A stretch of 64,000 bases of DNA from Bacillota bacterium (lineage in GTDB: Bacteria > Bacillota > UBA4882 > UBA8346): contig JARKQY010000044.1 in NCBI GenBank assembly GCA_029974635.1, positions 1-64,000 of the forward strand. The letters run 5' to 3'. Positions 42,638 through 51,088 of the stretch are shown piece by piece (the stretch's first letter is position 1; the number at the start of each line of letters is the position of its first letter). The notes under the pieces are model-generated. The model made no database searches. It saw only the letters and a program-made list of their open reading frames with translations, and was not told where the DNA came from. The position numbers and the translations under genes are program-made.

Positions 42638-43225
42638 ATGAAGATTAAACAGGTATTTACAACCTATGATTTTTGTGATAATGGCGGCTGCAAAGCGATC
42701 AAGTATTGCCCGAGCTGCGGCAGTCCATTCAGCTATTGCAATGATCATCACAGAATTCGTCCCCAATGTTTGCAATGCGGATTTATATATTATAAAAATC
42801 CCGCGCCCGCCGTATCGGTTCTAATCATCGAGAATCAGCATGTTTTATTGGGAAAACGCGGACCGGATAGTTTTGCCGCGGGAAAGTGGTGTTTACCCTG
42901 CGGTTATATCGAATACAACGAAGCTTTTCTGACCGCCGCCCTTCGTGAGGTTAAGGAAGAAACGGGCCTCACCATTGCCATTCAATCCATCATCAATGTA
43001 AACTCGAACTTCTTATCCGAAAATTTACATGCGATAGTTGTGGTATTACTGGCGAAAGTTGCCGCTGGAATTCCTGCTGCCGGGGATGATCTAGTGGAGG
43101 TAGCCTGGTTCGATCCGGCGGGTCCCTTGCCTGAAATGGCCTTCGCCGCCGATGAAGACATCCTCAAACGCTACTGTGCTCAAAAAATCGCCGGTTTACC
43201 TATTGATGATGATTTTAGGAGATAA
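42638..43225 (+). CDS. NUDIX hydrolase with N-terminal zinc ribbon
   Basis: A 195-residue protein. The zinc ribbon (YCPSCGSPF, QCLQCGF) covers residues 20-50. The Nudix box G-x5-E-x7-REVKEETGL is near residues 87-110 (GYIEYNEAFLTAALREVKEE). Proteins of this type, like NudC-related enzymes, hydrolyse NADH or other nucleotide diphosphates. There is no strong ribosome site (weak GAGG). It lies 40 bases after the DUF2284 gene. Confidence 0.92.
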   Translation: MKIKQVFTTYDFCDNGGCKAIKYCPSCGSPFSYCNDHHRIRPQCLQCGFIYYKNPAPAVSVLIIENQHVLLGKRGPDSFAAGKWCLPCGYIEYNEAFLTAALREVKEETGLTIAIQSIINVNSNFLSENLHAIVVVLLAKVAAGIPAAGDDLVEVAWFDPAGPLPEMAFAADEDILKRYCAQKIAGLPIDDDFRR

Positions 43226-43399
43226 TGTTGAAAACAATTCCTCTTACTCCCTTTTTGTTCCCATTATCTTCCGAAAACGAAAGAGAATGAAAGAAAGACC
43301 GGTCGGAAAAAAGTTTAACATGCTGAGCATCCTCGCCTTCTCTTGCGGAGAACACGCGGATGAGTTCGATTGAATAGATGATTGGTCGCTCTGAATTAT

Positions 43400-43428
43400 T
43401 TGATTTTATATCGATATTTTGATAAAAT
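43400..43428 (+). promoter_or_regulatory. promoter of the toxin-antitoxin pair
   Basis: TTGATT (43400-43405), 17-base spacer, TAAAAT (43423-43428), 29 bases before the antitoxin start. The region 43226-43399 holds nothing else recognised. Confidence 0.7.
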
Positions 43429-43457
43429 ATGAATATAATAATCCGGGAGGGATCAAG

Positions 43458-43718
43458 ATGCCATCCATTCGGCCAAGTTCGGATCTGCGTAATAAATACA
43501 ATGAAGTTTCGGAGTTTTGCCACAAATATGCCGAGCCGGTTTACATTACCAAAAACGGTCAGGGCGATTTGGCGGTCATGAGTATCGAAACCTTTGAAAG
43601 ACTGGTGGGCAAGTTTGAGCTTTATAAATTGCTAGGCGAGGGTTTGGCTGATCTGAAAGCGGGCCGGATTATCCCGGCGGAGGAGACGTTCAGGCAAATC
43701 GAGGATAGTTTAAAATAA
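43458..43718 (+). CDS. Phd/YefM-type antitoxin
   Basis: An 86-residue antitoxin. IRPSSDLRNKYNEVSEFCHKYAEPVYITKNGQGDLAVMSIETFE is the Phd/YefM DNA-binding fold, and the C-terminal helix (residues 55-86) would wrap the toxin. ATG 43458 follows GGGAGGGATC. Its stop overlaps the toxin start (TAATG). It should repress its own promoter together with the toxin. Confidence 0.92.
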   Translation: MPSIRPSSDLRNKYNEVSEFCHKYAEPVYITKNGQGDLAVMSIETFERLVGKFELYKLLGEGLADLKAGRIIPAEETFRQIEDSLK

Positions 43719-44032
43719 TGGGAGATTATCGGGTTTTTATGACCAGGAACGCCGATGATGATTTAAAGAGTATATCCTTATATATCCGTGATGAACTTAA
43801 AGAACCAGGCGTCGCCGTTAAGCTGGCGGAAAAGATTAAAGTTGCGGTAATGAGCCTGGCGACCTTTCCTTTGCGTCACAACTTAGTCGCGGATGAATAC
43901 CTTGCCGCTCAAGGGTTTAGAAAGATTGTTATCGATAATTATATCGCCTTCTATATCGTTTCGGAAAAAGAACAAACCGTTACCGTGGTGAGAGTTCTAT
44001 ACGGCAAGCGAGATTGGCTGTATTTGTTTTAA
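43718..44032 (+). CDS. RelE/ParE-type toxin
   Basis: A 104-residue toxin. RNADDDLKSISLYIRDELKEPGVA is the two-helix start of the RelE/ParE fold, and VIDNYIAFYIVSEKEQTVTVVRVLYGKRDW is the C-terminal strand set. RelE members cut mRNA on ribosomes and ParE members block gyrase; the sequence alone does not decide. Coupled to the antitoxin gene. Confidence 0.92.
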   Translation: MGDYRVFMTRNADDDLKSISLYIRDELKEPGVAVKLAEKIKVAVMSLATFPLRHNLVADEYLAAQGFRKIVIDNYIAFYIVSEKEQTVTVVRVLYGKRDWLYLF

Positions 44033-44035
44033 ATA

Positions 44036-44064
44036 TTTGGAGCCAAGACCTTCTTGACTCCAAA
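44036..44064 (+). terminator. stem-loop after toxin gene
   Basis: TTTGGAGCCAAGA pairs with TCTTGACTCCAAA (12 of 13), starting four bases after the toxin stop. The T run is short, so termination may be partial. Confidence 0.55.
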
Positions 44065-44157
44065 CTTCCATTAAAAATCCATCCGGCTGACTTCTAAATT
44101 CCATGGGTCTTAAAAATGTATCCTTTAGTATAATATAACGAACCACGATTCACTTTC

Positions 44158-44697
44158 TTAGATAAACCGGTGATTCCGTTTAGCCGAGATGATCTCGGTA
44201 TTCATCCCCGCCTCGTGTAATCCACCGCAGTAGCGGCCATGCTCCATTTTGACACAACAGTCCATCACGGTAAGCAATCCGGCTTTTCGGGCCAATTCAG
44301 CCGCTTCTTCATGAACAATTTTAAGCTGCAGCCATACGGCTTTTACTTTACAGGCAATAGCCTCTTGAACGATATCCAAACACTCGTAAGCAGGCCGGAA
44401 TATATCCACCAGATCCACCGGTTCAGGAATGCTCGCCAGATTGGGATAGCAAGGTTCATCCAATATCTGAGCGGCTTTGGGATTGACGGGGATAATCCGG
44501 TATCCGGCGGAGCGCAGGTAGGAAGCCACAAAAAAGCTGGCTTTTTGCCGGTCGGTGGATAATCCTACAATAGCGATGGTCTTGCATTCATTCAATATCT
44601 TTTGGATTACCGCCGGATTTTGATACAATGCCTGTTGTTCTTTGGTTAAAGATGAGTTGAGGGTTATAGGGCATGAAATGCCTGATCCAGATCCCAT
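44158..44697 (-). CDS. CoA-binding (YccU-like) protein
   Basis: A 179-residue protein with a Rossmann-type CoA-binding domain: AIVGLSTDRQKASFFVASYLRSAGYRIIPVNPKA and the C-terminal VWLQLKIVHEEAAELARKAGLLTVMDCCVKMEHGR. The start at 44697 lies within the end of the sulfhydrylase gene and follows GGAGGACC. In many genomes this family follows an O-acetylhomoserine sulfhydrylase gene, as here. Its role is unknown; a CoA-linked regulatory function is likely. Confidence 0.9.
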   Translation of the reverse strand: MGSGSGISCPITLNSSLTKEQQALYQNPAVIQKILNECKTIAIVGLSTDRQKASFFVASYLRSAGYRIIPVNPKAAQILDEPCYPNLASIPEPVDLVDIFRPAYECLDIVQEAIACKVKAVWLQLKIVHEEAAELARKAGLLTVMDCCVKMEHGRYCGGLHEAGMNTEIISAKRNHRFI

Positions 44698-45956
44698 AGC
44701 AGGTCCTCCACGGTTTCGATTCCGATTGACAAACGAATAAGCTCCGGCCCCACGCCGCACTCCCTTAGCTCCTCATCGGTCAACTGTTGATGGGTAGTGG
44801 AGGCAGGATGAATCACCAAGCTCCTGACATCGCCGATATTAGCCAGATGGCTGAAAAGCTTCAAATTTTCAATAAAATGTTTCCCGGTCAACCGGAGATC
44901 CTCGCCCGATTTTGCTTTAATCCCGAAAGAAAGTACCGCTCCCGGCCCCCGGGGCAGATATTTTTGGGCCAATGCATGCTGGGGATGGCTCGGCAACCCC
45001 GCATAGGAAACCCAGGCCACCTGGGGATGGCCTTCCAGGAACTTGGCCACTTGTAAGGCGTTGTCTACATGCCGATCCATCCGGAGCGACAAGGTTTCGA
45101 CTCCTTGAATCAACAGGAAAGCGTTCATCGGCGAAAGACAACAACCGGTATCCCGGACCGTTTCCACTCTCACTTTCATTAAAAACCCATAATGGCCGAA
45201 AGTATCAAAGAAACGCAGATTATGATATTTCGGCGAAGGCTCGGCAATGGCCGGATAACGGGAATAATCAAACTTCCCCGAGTCCAGTACCAGCCCTCCC
45301 AAGGAGTTACCGTGACCGCCGATGAATTTAGTGGCCGAATAGACCACGATGGTAGCGCCGAACTCCATGGGACGGCACAGGTAAGGCGTGGCCATGGTAT
45401 TATCAATGATTAACGGGATGCGGTGAGTAGCCGCCAGAGCGGAGACTTTCTCCAGATCGAGAATACTGCCCCGGGGATTCCCTATTAATTCACCGTAAAG
45501 CGCTTTGGTGCGCGGGGTAATGGCCGCTTCCCACGCGCCGATATCGGTAGGGTCAACATAGCTCACGGCAATCCCCATTTTTTTTAAAGTATGGGTGAGT
45601 TGGGTTACGGTCCCACCGTAAAGATGGGCCGATGAAACCACTTCATCGCCAGGTTCCAGCAAGGTCATAAACACCGCCAGTTGGGCCGCCATGCCGCTTG
45701 AAACGGCCACAGCACCGGTAGCGCCTTCCAACGCCGCCAAACGTTCCTCAAATACCGCCACCGTCGGATTACTGATCCGGGAATAGATATGGCCGTATTG
45801 TTTGAGATCAAAAAGCTCGGCCGCATGATCGGCATCATAGAACACGAATGAAGAAGTTTGATAAATCGGCACTGCCCGGGCGCCCGTCTGGGTATCCGGA
45901 ATATGGCCCGCATGGATCATGCGGGTATCAAAACCAAAATTGCGCTCTGCTTCCAA
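44664..45956 (-). CDS. O-acetylhomoserine sulfhydrylase 3
   Basis: A 430-residue PLP enzyme. The PLP lysine is in VVYSATKFIGGHGNSLGGLV, and QYGHIYSRISNPTVAVFEER and the C-terminal HLANIGDVRSLVIHPASTTHQQL match classical MetY enzymes. It is the most typical of the three paralogs. The start codon appears to be TTG (45956) after AAGGAGCTG. No sulfur operator was seen before it. It overlaps the CoA-binding gene. Confidence 0.92.
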   Translation of the reverse strand: MEAERNFGFDTRMIHAGHIPDTQTGARAVPIYQTSSFVFYDADHAAELFDLKQYGHIYSRISNPTVAVFEERLAALEGATGAVAVSSGMAAQLAVFMTLLEPGDEVVSSAHLYGGTVTQLTHTLKKMGIAVSYVDPTDIGAWEAAITPRTKALYGELIGNPRGSILDLEKVSALAATHRIPLIIDNTMATPYLCRPMEFGATIVVYSATKFIGGHGNSLGGLVLDSGKFDYSRYPAIAEPSPKYHNLRFFDTFGHYGFLMKVRVETVRDTGCCLSPMNAFLLIQGVETLSLRMDRHVDNALQVAKFLEGHPQVAWVSYAGLPSHPQHALAQKYLPRGPGAVLSFGIKAKSGEDLRLTGKHFIENLKLFSHLANIGDVRSLVIHPASTTHQQLTDEELRECGVGPELIRLSIGIETVEDLLWDLDQAFHAL

Positions 45957-45962
45957 ATGGGT

Positions 45963-46400
45963 TCAGCTCCTTATAAATGATGCTACCTCGGGGTTCTGGC
46001 GCAATAATTCCAGATCAGCCTCACTGGGGCGGGTTGGCCGGTCGCGTTCGGTGTTCACAATACACAGAAAACCCAAAGGATAGTCCGCGGTTGCCCGGAA
46101 TTGATGCCAGGTTTGCGGCGGAATAACCAGTACATCGTTTTCGCGGGCATGATAGATCTCGTCCCCGATGAGCACATCACCGTCGCCTCGCAGAATAACC
46201 ACCAAGTGGACATGGTGATGGTGCTCCAAGGTTGAATGGCCTCCGGGTAAAATTTCAAAATATCGTAACTGGCAAGACAGATCCGCCAATCCTTCGCATA
46301 GAACCTGGCGGGAAATATTCTTGAAATGGCTCCCCTCTTCTTTATAAGCCAGCAGCGGCACATTCTCCCAACGAAAGTCTCCGGTATGTCGAACCAGCAT
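45963..46400 (-). CDS. cupin domain protein
   Basis: A 145-residue single cupin. The metal-binding histidines are in GGHSTLEHHHHVHLVVILRGDG and PPQTWHQFRAT. Such proteins bind Mn, Fe or Zn and act as dioxygenases, isomerases or sensors. The gene is six bases upstream of sulfhydrylase 3, so it is probably in the same transcript. Function unknown. Confidence 0.9.
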   Translation of the reverse strand: MLVRHTGDFRWENVPLLAYKEEGSHFKNISRQVLCEGLADLSCQLRYFEILPGGHSTLEHHHHVHLVVILRGDGDVLIGDEIYHARENDVLVIPPQTWHQFRATADYPLGFLCIVNTERDRPTRPSEADLELLRQNPEVASFIRS

Positions 46401-46453
46401 GAAGCAGGACTCCTTTTACTTAAAAACAGAATTAAAGAATACGGGAGGAAATT

Positions 46454-46527
46454 CAGAAGACAGAATACGGAAGGCAGACATCTGAACCTAAAATTTCCAA
46501 TCTCTATCTTCCGACTCCTGTCTTCTG
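46454..46527. repeat. inverted repeat of the CAGAAGACAG type
   Basis: Left arm CAGAAGACAGAATACGGAAG (46454-46473) matches the complement of the right arm (46508-46527) at 17 of 20 positions. Short repeats of this type are widespread in intergenic DNA; it separates the IMPase and cupin genes. Confidence 0.65.
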
Positions 46528-46538
46528 TATTCTACAGC

Positions 46539-47285
46539 TTACAAATAGCTCAACAGTTCCTCGTGAATCAAGCCATTGGTTGCAACGATGCTGCCCGGAG
46601 ATAATATTGAAGGCTGTTTTCCGTCCCAGGCGGTCACTTGGCCCCCCGCTTCTTCCACAATAATCCTGCCGGCGGCATAGTCCCAAGGCATTAAATTCAT
46701 TTCAAAAAAGCCGTCGGTTTTTCCGCAGGCCACATATGCAAGATCTAGAGCGGCGGAACCTGTCCTTCGTATGTCATGGCAATTCATAAAGACCTTTTGG
46801 GCAATGGCGAAGGTCCGATCAGCTTTACTCCGGTCATAGGGCGTAGTCCCAAATCCGATCAGACTGTCTTTTAAAAAACGGTTGCCGCTGACATTGATTC
46901 TTTGCTGATTTAAATAGGCTCCCTTGCCCGGCTCGGCGGTAAATATCTCGCCACGGTAAGGATTATAAATAATGGCCAATACTGGCTTTTGTTCGCTGAA
47001 CAAAGCCAGTGAAATGGCCGAATGATTGTAATCATGGATTAGGTTGGTTGTCCCGTCTACCGGGTCCAAGATCCAGGTATATTCTTTTAGTTGCAACAAG
47101 TTCCGTTCGGATTCTTCGGTAATAATATTGCAACCGGGCAATAGCTTGTCTAACTCGGCAACTAAATAATCTTGGACCTGACAGTCAATTTGAGTTACAA
47201 AATTCGCGGCACTTTTTGTCTGGTAATTGTTTTTCAAAGATGTATTTAAAAAAATCCTGCCGGATTCCCGGACGGCATCTGCCAC
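46539..47285 (-). CDS. inositol monophosphatase family protein
   Basis: A 248-residue Mg-dependent phosphatase. IITEESER, WILDPVDGTTNLIHD and MPWDYAAGRIIVEEAGG are the three metal-binding motifs of the IMPase/CysQ superfamily. CysQ-type members clear the PAP made when PAPS is used, but the pathway here uses APS, so an IMPase or sugar phosphatase role is more likely. The start seems to be GTG at 47285 without a clear ribosome site. Confidence 0.9.
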   Translation of the reverse strand: MADAVRESGRIFLNTSLKNNYQTKSAANFVTQIDCQVQDYLVAELDKLLPGCNIITEESERNLLQLKEYTWILDPVDGTTNLIHDYNHSAISLALFSEQKPVLAIIYNPYRGEIFTAEPGKGAYLNQQRINVSGNRFLKDSLIGFGTTPYDRSKADRTFAIAQKVFMNCHDIRRTGSAALDLAYVACGKTDGFFEMNLMPWDYAAGRIIVEEAGGQVTAWDGKQPSILSPGSIVATNGLIHEELLSYL

Positions 47286-47325
47286 CTTCGATTTAAAACC
47301 GCAAACGATGTCGGATCATCTCATT

Positions 47326-48204
47326 TCAGGGTTTCTTAGATACGTTATCGGCCTTAGGGGAACCTTCTTGAGCATTCAACTCTTTGGAGCCGAAATTCCG
47401 GCAGTGAATCCAGCCTGCATATTCCGAGGTATCGGTTCCCTCCATAATATGTTTCGCTTCATTTAGATATTTTTCCTCTTTTTGGCCATATATTTCCCGA
47501 TCTTCCCCGATTGGGCATACTTTTATACAGATGCCGCAAGGATAACGGTAAAGTCCTCTTAATTTTGCATGTTGCTCGGCGCATTTCTTTTTGTCCATGT
47601 CGGCTATCAGATTGCCGGTAGTGGTAAAAGCCGATGTCGGACAACATTTTTTACATATTTCACATTTGATGCAGAGCTCGGTTTTCAACACCGGATCCGG
47701 CGGGAGGGCAATATCGGTTATAACTGAAACCAATCTTACTCTCGGTCCGTATTCTTTGGTCAGCAAAGTGTGATTGTAGCCGATGGTCCCCAGGCCGGCA
47801 TATCTGCCGGCCAGTACATGGGAGAAGGCTGCTTCAGGCTTCTCCACTAAAATTGAAATATTGCCATAACCGTCGCGGGGAAAGAAAAAACCTTGGCGGC
47901 CCAAATGATTCAGATAGTTTGCCAACTTATATCCGATATCATCCAACAACCGGTTGGCTGTATTATATAATTCGCTATAAACAATGGAGGGAGTCGTCTC
48001 CAGCATTGGTAAAAATATTTGGACCCCCATAACAATCACTGTTTGCGCTCCGGGCCAAATATTTTGAGGGAAAAAGCCGGGACTGGTTTGCTGGTATTCA
48101 GGCCAGCGCGATACGGGAGCAAATCCGATGATATCGGCTCCCATTTCTTTCGCTTTTTGAATCAGGTCATTTTTTAATTGGTAAGCACTCTGGCTAAATT
48201 CCAT
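47326..48204 (-). CDS. epoxyqueuosine reductase-like 4Fe-4S protein
   Basis: A 292-residue protein. The N-terminal domain resembles QueG (AGRYAGLGTIGYNHTLLTKEYGPRVRLVSVITD) and the ferredoxin part has CIKCEICKKCCPTSA and CGICIKVCPIG. It lacks the C-terminal HEAT repeats of QueG, so it is one of the many QueG-like reductases of anaerobes with unknown substrate, possibly corrinoid-dependent. It lies 28 bases upstream of an SsuC-type permease's end in the same direction. Confidence 0.85.
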   Translation of the reverse strand: MEFSQSAYQLKNDLIQKAKEMGADIIGFAPVSRWPEYQQTSPGFFPQNIWPGAQTVIVMGVQIFLPMLETTPSIVYSELYNTANRLLDDIGYKLANYLNHLGRQGFFFPRDGYGNISILVEKPEAAFSHVLAGRYAGLGTIGYNHTLLTKEYGPRVRLVSVITDIALPPDPVLKTELCIKCEICKKCCPTSAFTTTGNLIADMDKKKCAEQHAKLRGLYRYPCGICIKVCPIGEDREIYGQKEEKYLNEAKHIMEGTDTSEYAGWIHCRNFGSKELNAQEGSPKADNVSKKP

Positions 48205-48232
48205 TGTTCTTAAACTCCTCGGGATAGAATCT

Positions 48233-49012
48233 TCACGCTAATTCACGCCAACCCGTCAGACTTTTTTCAATTCGGGTGATGATGAAATTTAGGATGATGC
48301 CTAACAAGGCCAATAAAACTATCGCCCCATACATTTGAGGTATCTTAAAAGTCTCTTGGGAATTGGTAACTAAGAATCCCAAACCGGAATTGGCACCGAT
48401 CATTTCCGCCGCCACCAGCACCATTACCCCATAAGCACATCCCACCCGGATTCCGGTTAAAATGGAAGGCATGGCGGCAGGCAGGATCACCTTGGTAAAA
48501 ATCATTTTCCGGGCGGCTCCCATAGATCGCGCCGCTTTTAGATATAACGGCTCAACATTCTTCGCCCCACTAACTGTATTGAGCAATATCGGCCATAGGC
48601 TTGCCCAGAAAATGATAGCCATCTTCGAAGTTTCACCGATCCCTAAAAATAGGATGAAGACCGGAAATAGCGCCAATGCCGATATTTGTCTGGATAATTG
48701 TAAGATGGAATCAAACAACCGTTCAAACCATCTAATTCTTCCAATAAACATGCCGAAAGGAATCCCGATAATCAGGGCAATCCCCAATCCCGAAAGGACT
48801 CTTTGCAGGCTTATCAAAAGATGAGTCCAGAGTTGGCCGTTTTTCACCAGAGCGACGATGGAACCGGCGACTTCGCTGGGAGCACTGATATATACCTTAT
48901 TTAATACTCCAATCCCGGGTAATACTTCCCACAAGGCCAGCAAAATAAATATTAGCAAATGCGAGGAGACAAAAGCAATCAGCTTTTTCCTCAGCTTAAT
49001 CCTTGATTTCAT
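48233..49012 (-). CDS. ABC transporter permease, SsuC/TauC type (third)
   Basis: A 259-residue six-helix permease. The docking loop KAARSMGAARKMIFTKVILPAAMPSILTG lies around residues 155-185. It follows a binding-protein gene by 36 bases. It is clearly related to the two permeases at 4.6-6.2 kb. No ATPase is adjacent; the SsuB-like protein at 16333 is the only one of its class in the window. Confidence 0.9.
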   Translation of the reverse strand: MKSRIKLRKKLIAFVSSHLLIFILLALWEVLPGIGVLNKVYISAPSEVAGSIVALVKNGQLWTHLLISLQRVLSGLGIALIIGIPFGMFIGRIRWFERLFDSILQLSRQISALALFPVFILFLGIGETSKMAIIFWASLWPILLNTVSGAKNVEPLYLKAARSMGAARKMIFTKVILPAAMPSILTGIRVGCAYGVMVLVAAEMIGANSGLGFLVTNSQETFKIPQMYGAIVLLALLGIILNFIITRIEKSLTGWRELA

Positions 49013-49048
49013 TCGTCCTATGCCTTTCTACCGCTCTTGATGTGATGG

Positions 49049-50020
49049 TCACTTAGTTTTCTTCGGGGCATATATATTAAATTCATTAGTATAGAGAGCC
49101 TCTACTTTTACCCGGCCTTTCTTGATTATATCTGCCTTTTCAAGATAATCAATCCACCATTTGACGGCTTCAGGTTGAACCAACTGATGTTCATAATAAT
49201 TCCAGGCTTCCACATCAGCCACTTTAATATCGAGCCTGCCGGCAATGATCTGCTCAGCTTCCGCCACATGGGTTTTGGCCCAGTCTGAAGCTTTAGCCAC
49301 TGCAGTCACAAAACCTTTTACAGCCTTGGGATTTTTCTTGATGAAATCTCCATGGGTGAAATAGGGGCACATCCCACTCATACCTTTGTCCATGGCATAG
49401 TCATTGGCCAATTCCTTCAAAGCCGGATTTCTGACCGCTTTTTTGGAAAAAGGCGCATGCACGATGGCCACGTCGATGAGTCCTTGTTCTAAAGATTGTT
49501 CCTGCTGGGCATCGGGTAATACCGTAAAATTGATATCATCCTTAAGATTAGCCCGTTTCAGAAATTCTCGGCTTACATACTCCGAGCAGGCGCCAAATGA
49601 ATTAATAGCGACCTTTTTACCGGCAATGTCCGTGATCTCCTTGATGGCACTATCTTTTCGAATTATGTACCGCATATGAGGATATTCTTGTATGGTTTCC
49701 GTACCGCCGGCTACGATTTTCAACGGGACTCCCTGGGCTACAGCCACCGCTACCAGAGGTGTATGCCTCAATCCAAAATCAATACTTTTACTGGCTACCG
49801 CCGTAACAATCTGTGAAGCCGGAAGCTGTCCGACATATTGAATTTCGATGCCTTGTTCCTTAAAAAACCCTTTGGCTTCCGCAATATAGACCGCATCATA
49901 CCATTGGGTGTTAGGATAACGGATGACGATTTTTTGCGTTCCAGTCTTATTTTGTTTGGCAAACGATACACCAGTTAAAATAAGTAATAAGGCTAACCCG
50001 ATGACAAAAATCTTTTTCAT
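49049..50020 (-). CDS. ABC transporter substrate-binding protein, SsuA/NMT1 type
   Basis: A 323-residue secreted protein. The signal peptide is IFVIGLALLLILTGVSFA. IRYPNTQWYDAVYIAEAKGFFKEQGI and SKSIDFGLRHTPLVAVAVAQGVPLKIVAGG match the sulfonate/taurine/aliphatic binding family. It is the only binding protein of this class in the window and may serve all three SsuC-like permeases. GGGAGGTTATTG precedes ATG. Confidence 0.9.
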   Translation of the reverse strand: MKKIFVIGLALLLILTGVSFAKQNKTGTQKIVIRYPNTQWYDAVYIAEAKGFFKEQGIEIQYVGQLPASQIVTAVASKSIDFGLRHTPLVAVAVAQGVPLKIVAGGTETIQEYPHMRYIIRKDSAIKEITDIAGKKVAINSFGACSEYVSREFLKRANLKDDINFTVLPDAQQEQSLEQGLIDVAIVHAPFSKKAVRNPALKELANDYAMDKGMSGMCPYFTHGDFIKKNPKAVKGFVTAVAKASDWAKTHVAEAEQIIAGRLDIKVADVEAWNYYEHQLVQPEAVKWWIDYLEKADIIKKGRVKVEALYTNEFNIYAPKKTK

Positions 50021-50069
50021 TGCAATAACCTCCCGATCTGACCATCTAATTTATTCTTACTAAATATAT

Positions 50070-50113
50070 CTGTTTACTTGGAATATCATATAATAAATCG
50101 GATCATTGGTCAA
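50070..50113 (-). promoter_or_regulatory. binding-protein promoter with operator-like half site
   Basis: Minus strand: TTGACC (50113-50108), 17-base spacer, TATGAT (50090-50085). CCAAGTAAACAG (50070-50081, minus-strand reading) resembles the left part of the cysT operator. The palindrome is incomplete. Confidence 0.55.
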
Positions 50114-50224
50114 TATCATTTTTAAAATGAGCCGGACCGTTTCAGGACGATTACGGCAATATCGAATAGCAAATATATACAAATAATAGTTTTCAAAGCA
50201 GGATTCTTGGGTTTAATATATAAT

Positions 50225-50390
50225 ATTTTAATGGGCATTGGCTGCGGTTATGGTACGTTTTTATTACCGGCCAGCAATCGATATTGATAATGAAATGATT
50301 GCGGCATACTGTGAAAAGTCAGCGCCGCTGAAATCAAAAATATTGATTTCCTCAATGGCGATATCTGTTCCGAAAACAAATTAAGCTGCC
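50225..50390 (+). pseudogene. decayed SAM-dependent methyltransferase fragment
   Basis: One frame reads ILMGIGCGYGTFLLPAS then a stop; another reads IDIDNEMIAAYCEKSA; a third reads AEIKNIDFLNGDICSEN. In order these are motif I, motif II and the motif III approach of a class I methyltransferase, with small deletions between. No intact start or end remains. The rest of 50120-50440 shows nothing else. Confidence 0.55.
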
Positions 50391-50440
50391 CCCCTATCAT
50401 TTTGGTTTAGTCTTTTTTAAAGCCGGGAATGGAGCCGTCC

Positions 50441-51088
50441 ATGAACCTTAAAGGTATCATATTTGATTTGGATGGAACATTATTAAACACATTGCCCGTT
50501 TGTTATATTGGATTCCGGAAAACCTTATTCAAGTATCTGGGGCAAGAATATACCGACCAAGAGATCGCCGCCCTGTTCGGGCCATCGGAAGAAGGCATTT
50601 TTAAAAAGCTGCTCCCAAATTCCTGGCAAAATGCGCTAGAATATTATCTGAACGAATACGAACTGGTGCATCAGGAATCAAATCCCTTTCCGGGAATCGA
50701 TACGGCATTGAAATTATTGAAAGAAAAAAGGATCCGCTCAGCCATTGTATCCGGCAAAGGCCCCGGCAGCATGAATATATCGTTAGAGCTTTCCGGATTG
50801 AGGGATTTTTTTGAGATCATCATCGCCGGCTCGGAAAATGGCGCCAGCAAACCGTCCCATATAAAACAGGTACTACAGGCATGGAACTTTACGCCTGAAG
50901 GAGTTATCTATGTCGGCGATACGGCTTATGACATCATGGCCGCTAAAGAAGTGGGCGTTCATTCAATTGGTGCGGTATGGGCCGAAACGGCGGATACGCA
51001 AAAGGTGACGGCCGCAAATCCTGATATAATCTTCGCAGATGTTGCCTCATTTATCCTTTGGATCCATAGGCTCAATTGTTCACAATAA
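50441..51088 (+). CDS. HAD-superfamily phosphatase (phosphoglycolate phosphatase-like)
   Basis: A 215-residue HAD hydrolase. IIFDLDGTLLNT holds the nucleophile Asp and general acid Asp, IRSAIVSGKG gives motif II, and GVIYVGDTAYDIMAAKEVG gives the acidic motif. The helical cap is of class C1. The start at 50441 follows GGAGCCG; the track start at 50429 lacks a site. The substrate is unknown; PGP/beta-phosphoglucomutase-like. Confidence 0.9.
   Translation: MNLKGIIFDLDGTLLNTLPVCYIGFRKTLFKYLGQEYTDQEIAALFGPSEEGIFKKLLPNSWQNALEYYLNEYELVHQESNPFPGIDTALKLLKEKRIRSAIVSGKGPGSMNISLELSGLRDFFEIIIAGSENGASKPSHIKQVLQAWNFTPEGVIYVGDTAYDIMAAKEVGVHSIGAVWAETADTQKVTAANPDIIFADVASFILWIHRLNCSQ

Noticed and set aside
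43215-43523. 102-codon minus-strand frame over the toxin-antitoxin promoter
   Set aside because: It overlaps a clear plus-strand promoter and antitoxin start and has no protein-like features.
43458-44032. Toxin-antitoxin pair as sign of a mobile island
   Set aside because: No integrase, transposase, tRNA target or flanking repeat was seen; chromosomal pairs of this type are common.
46539-47285. CysQ (PAP phosphatase)
   Set aside because: The pathway in this window uses APS reductase and a dead APS-kinase domain, so PAP should not accumulate; motifs fit the general IMPase family.
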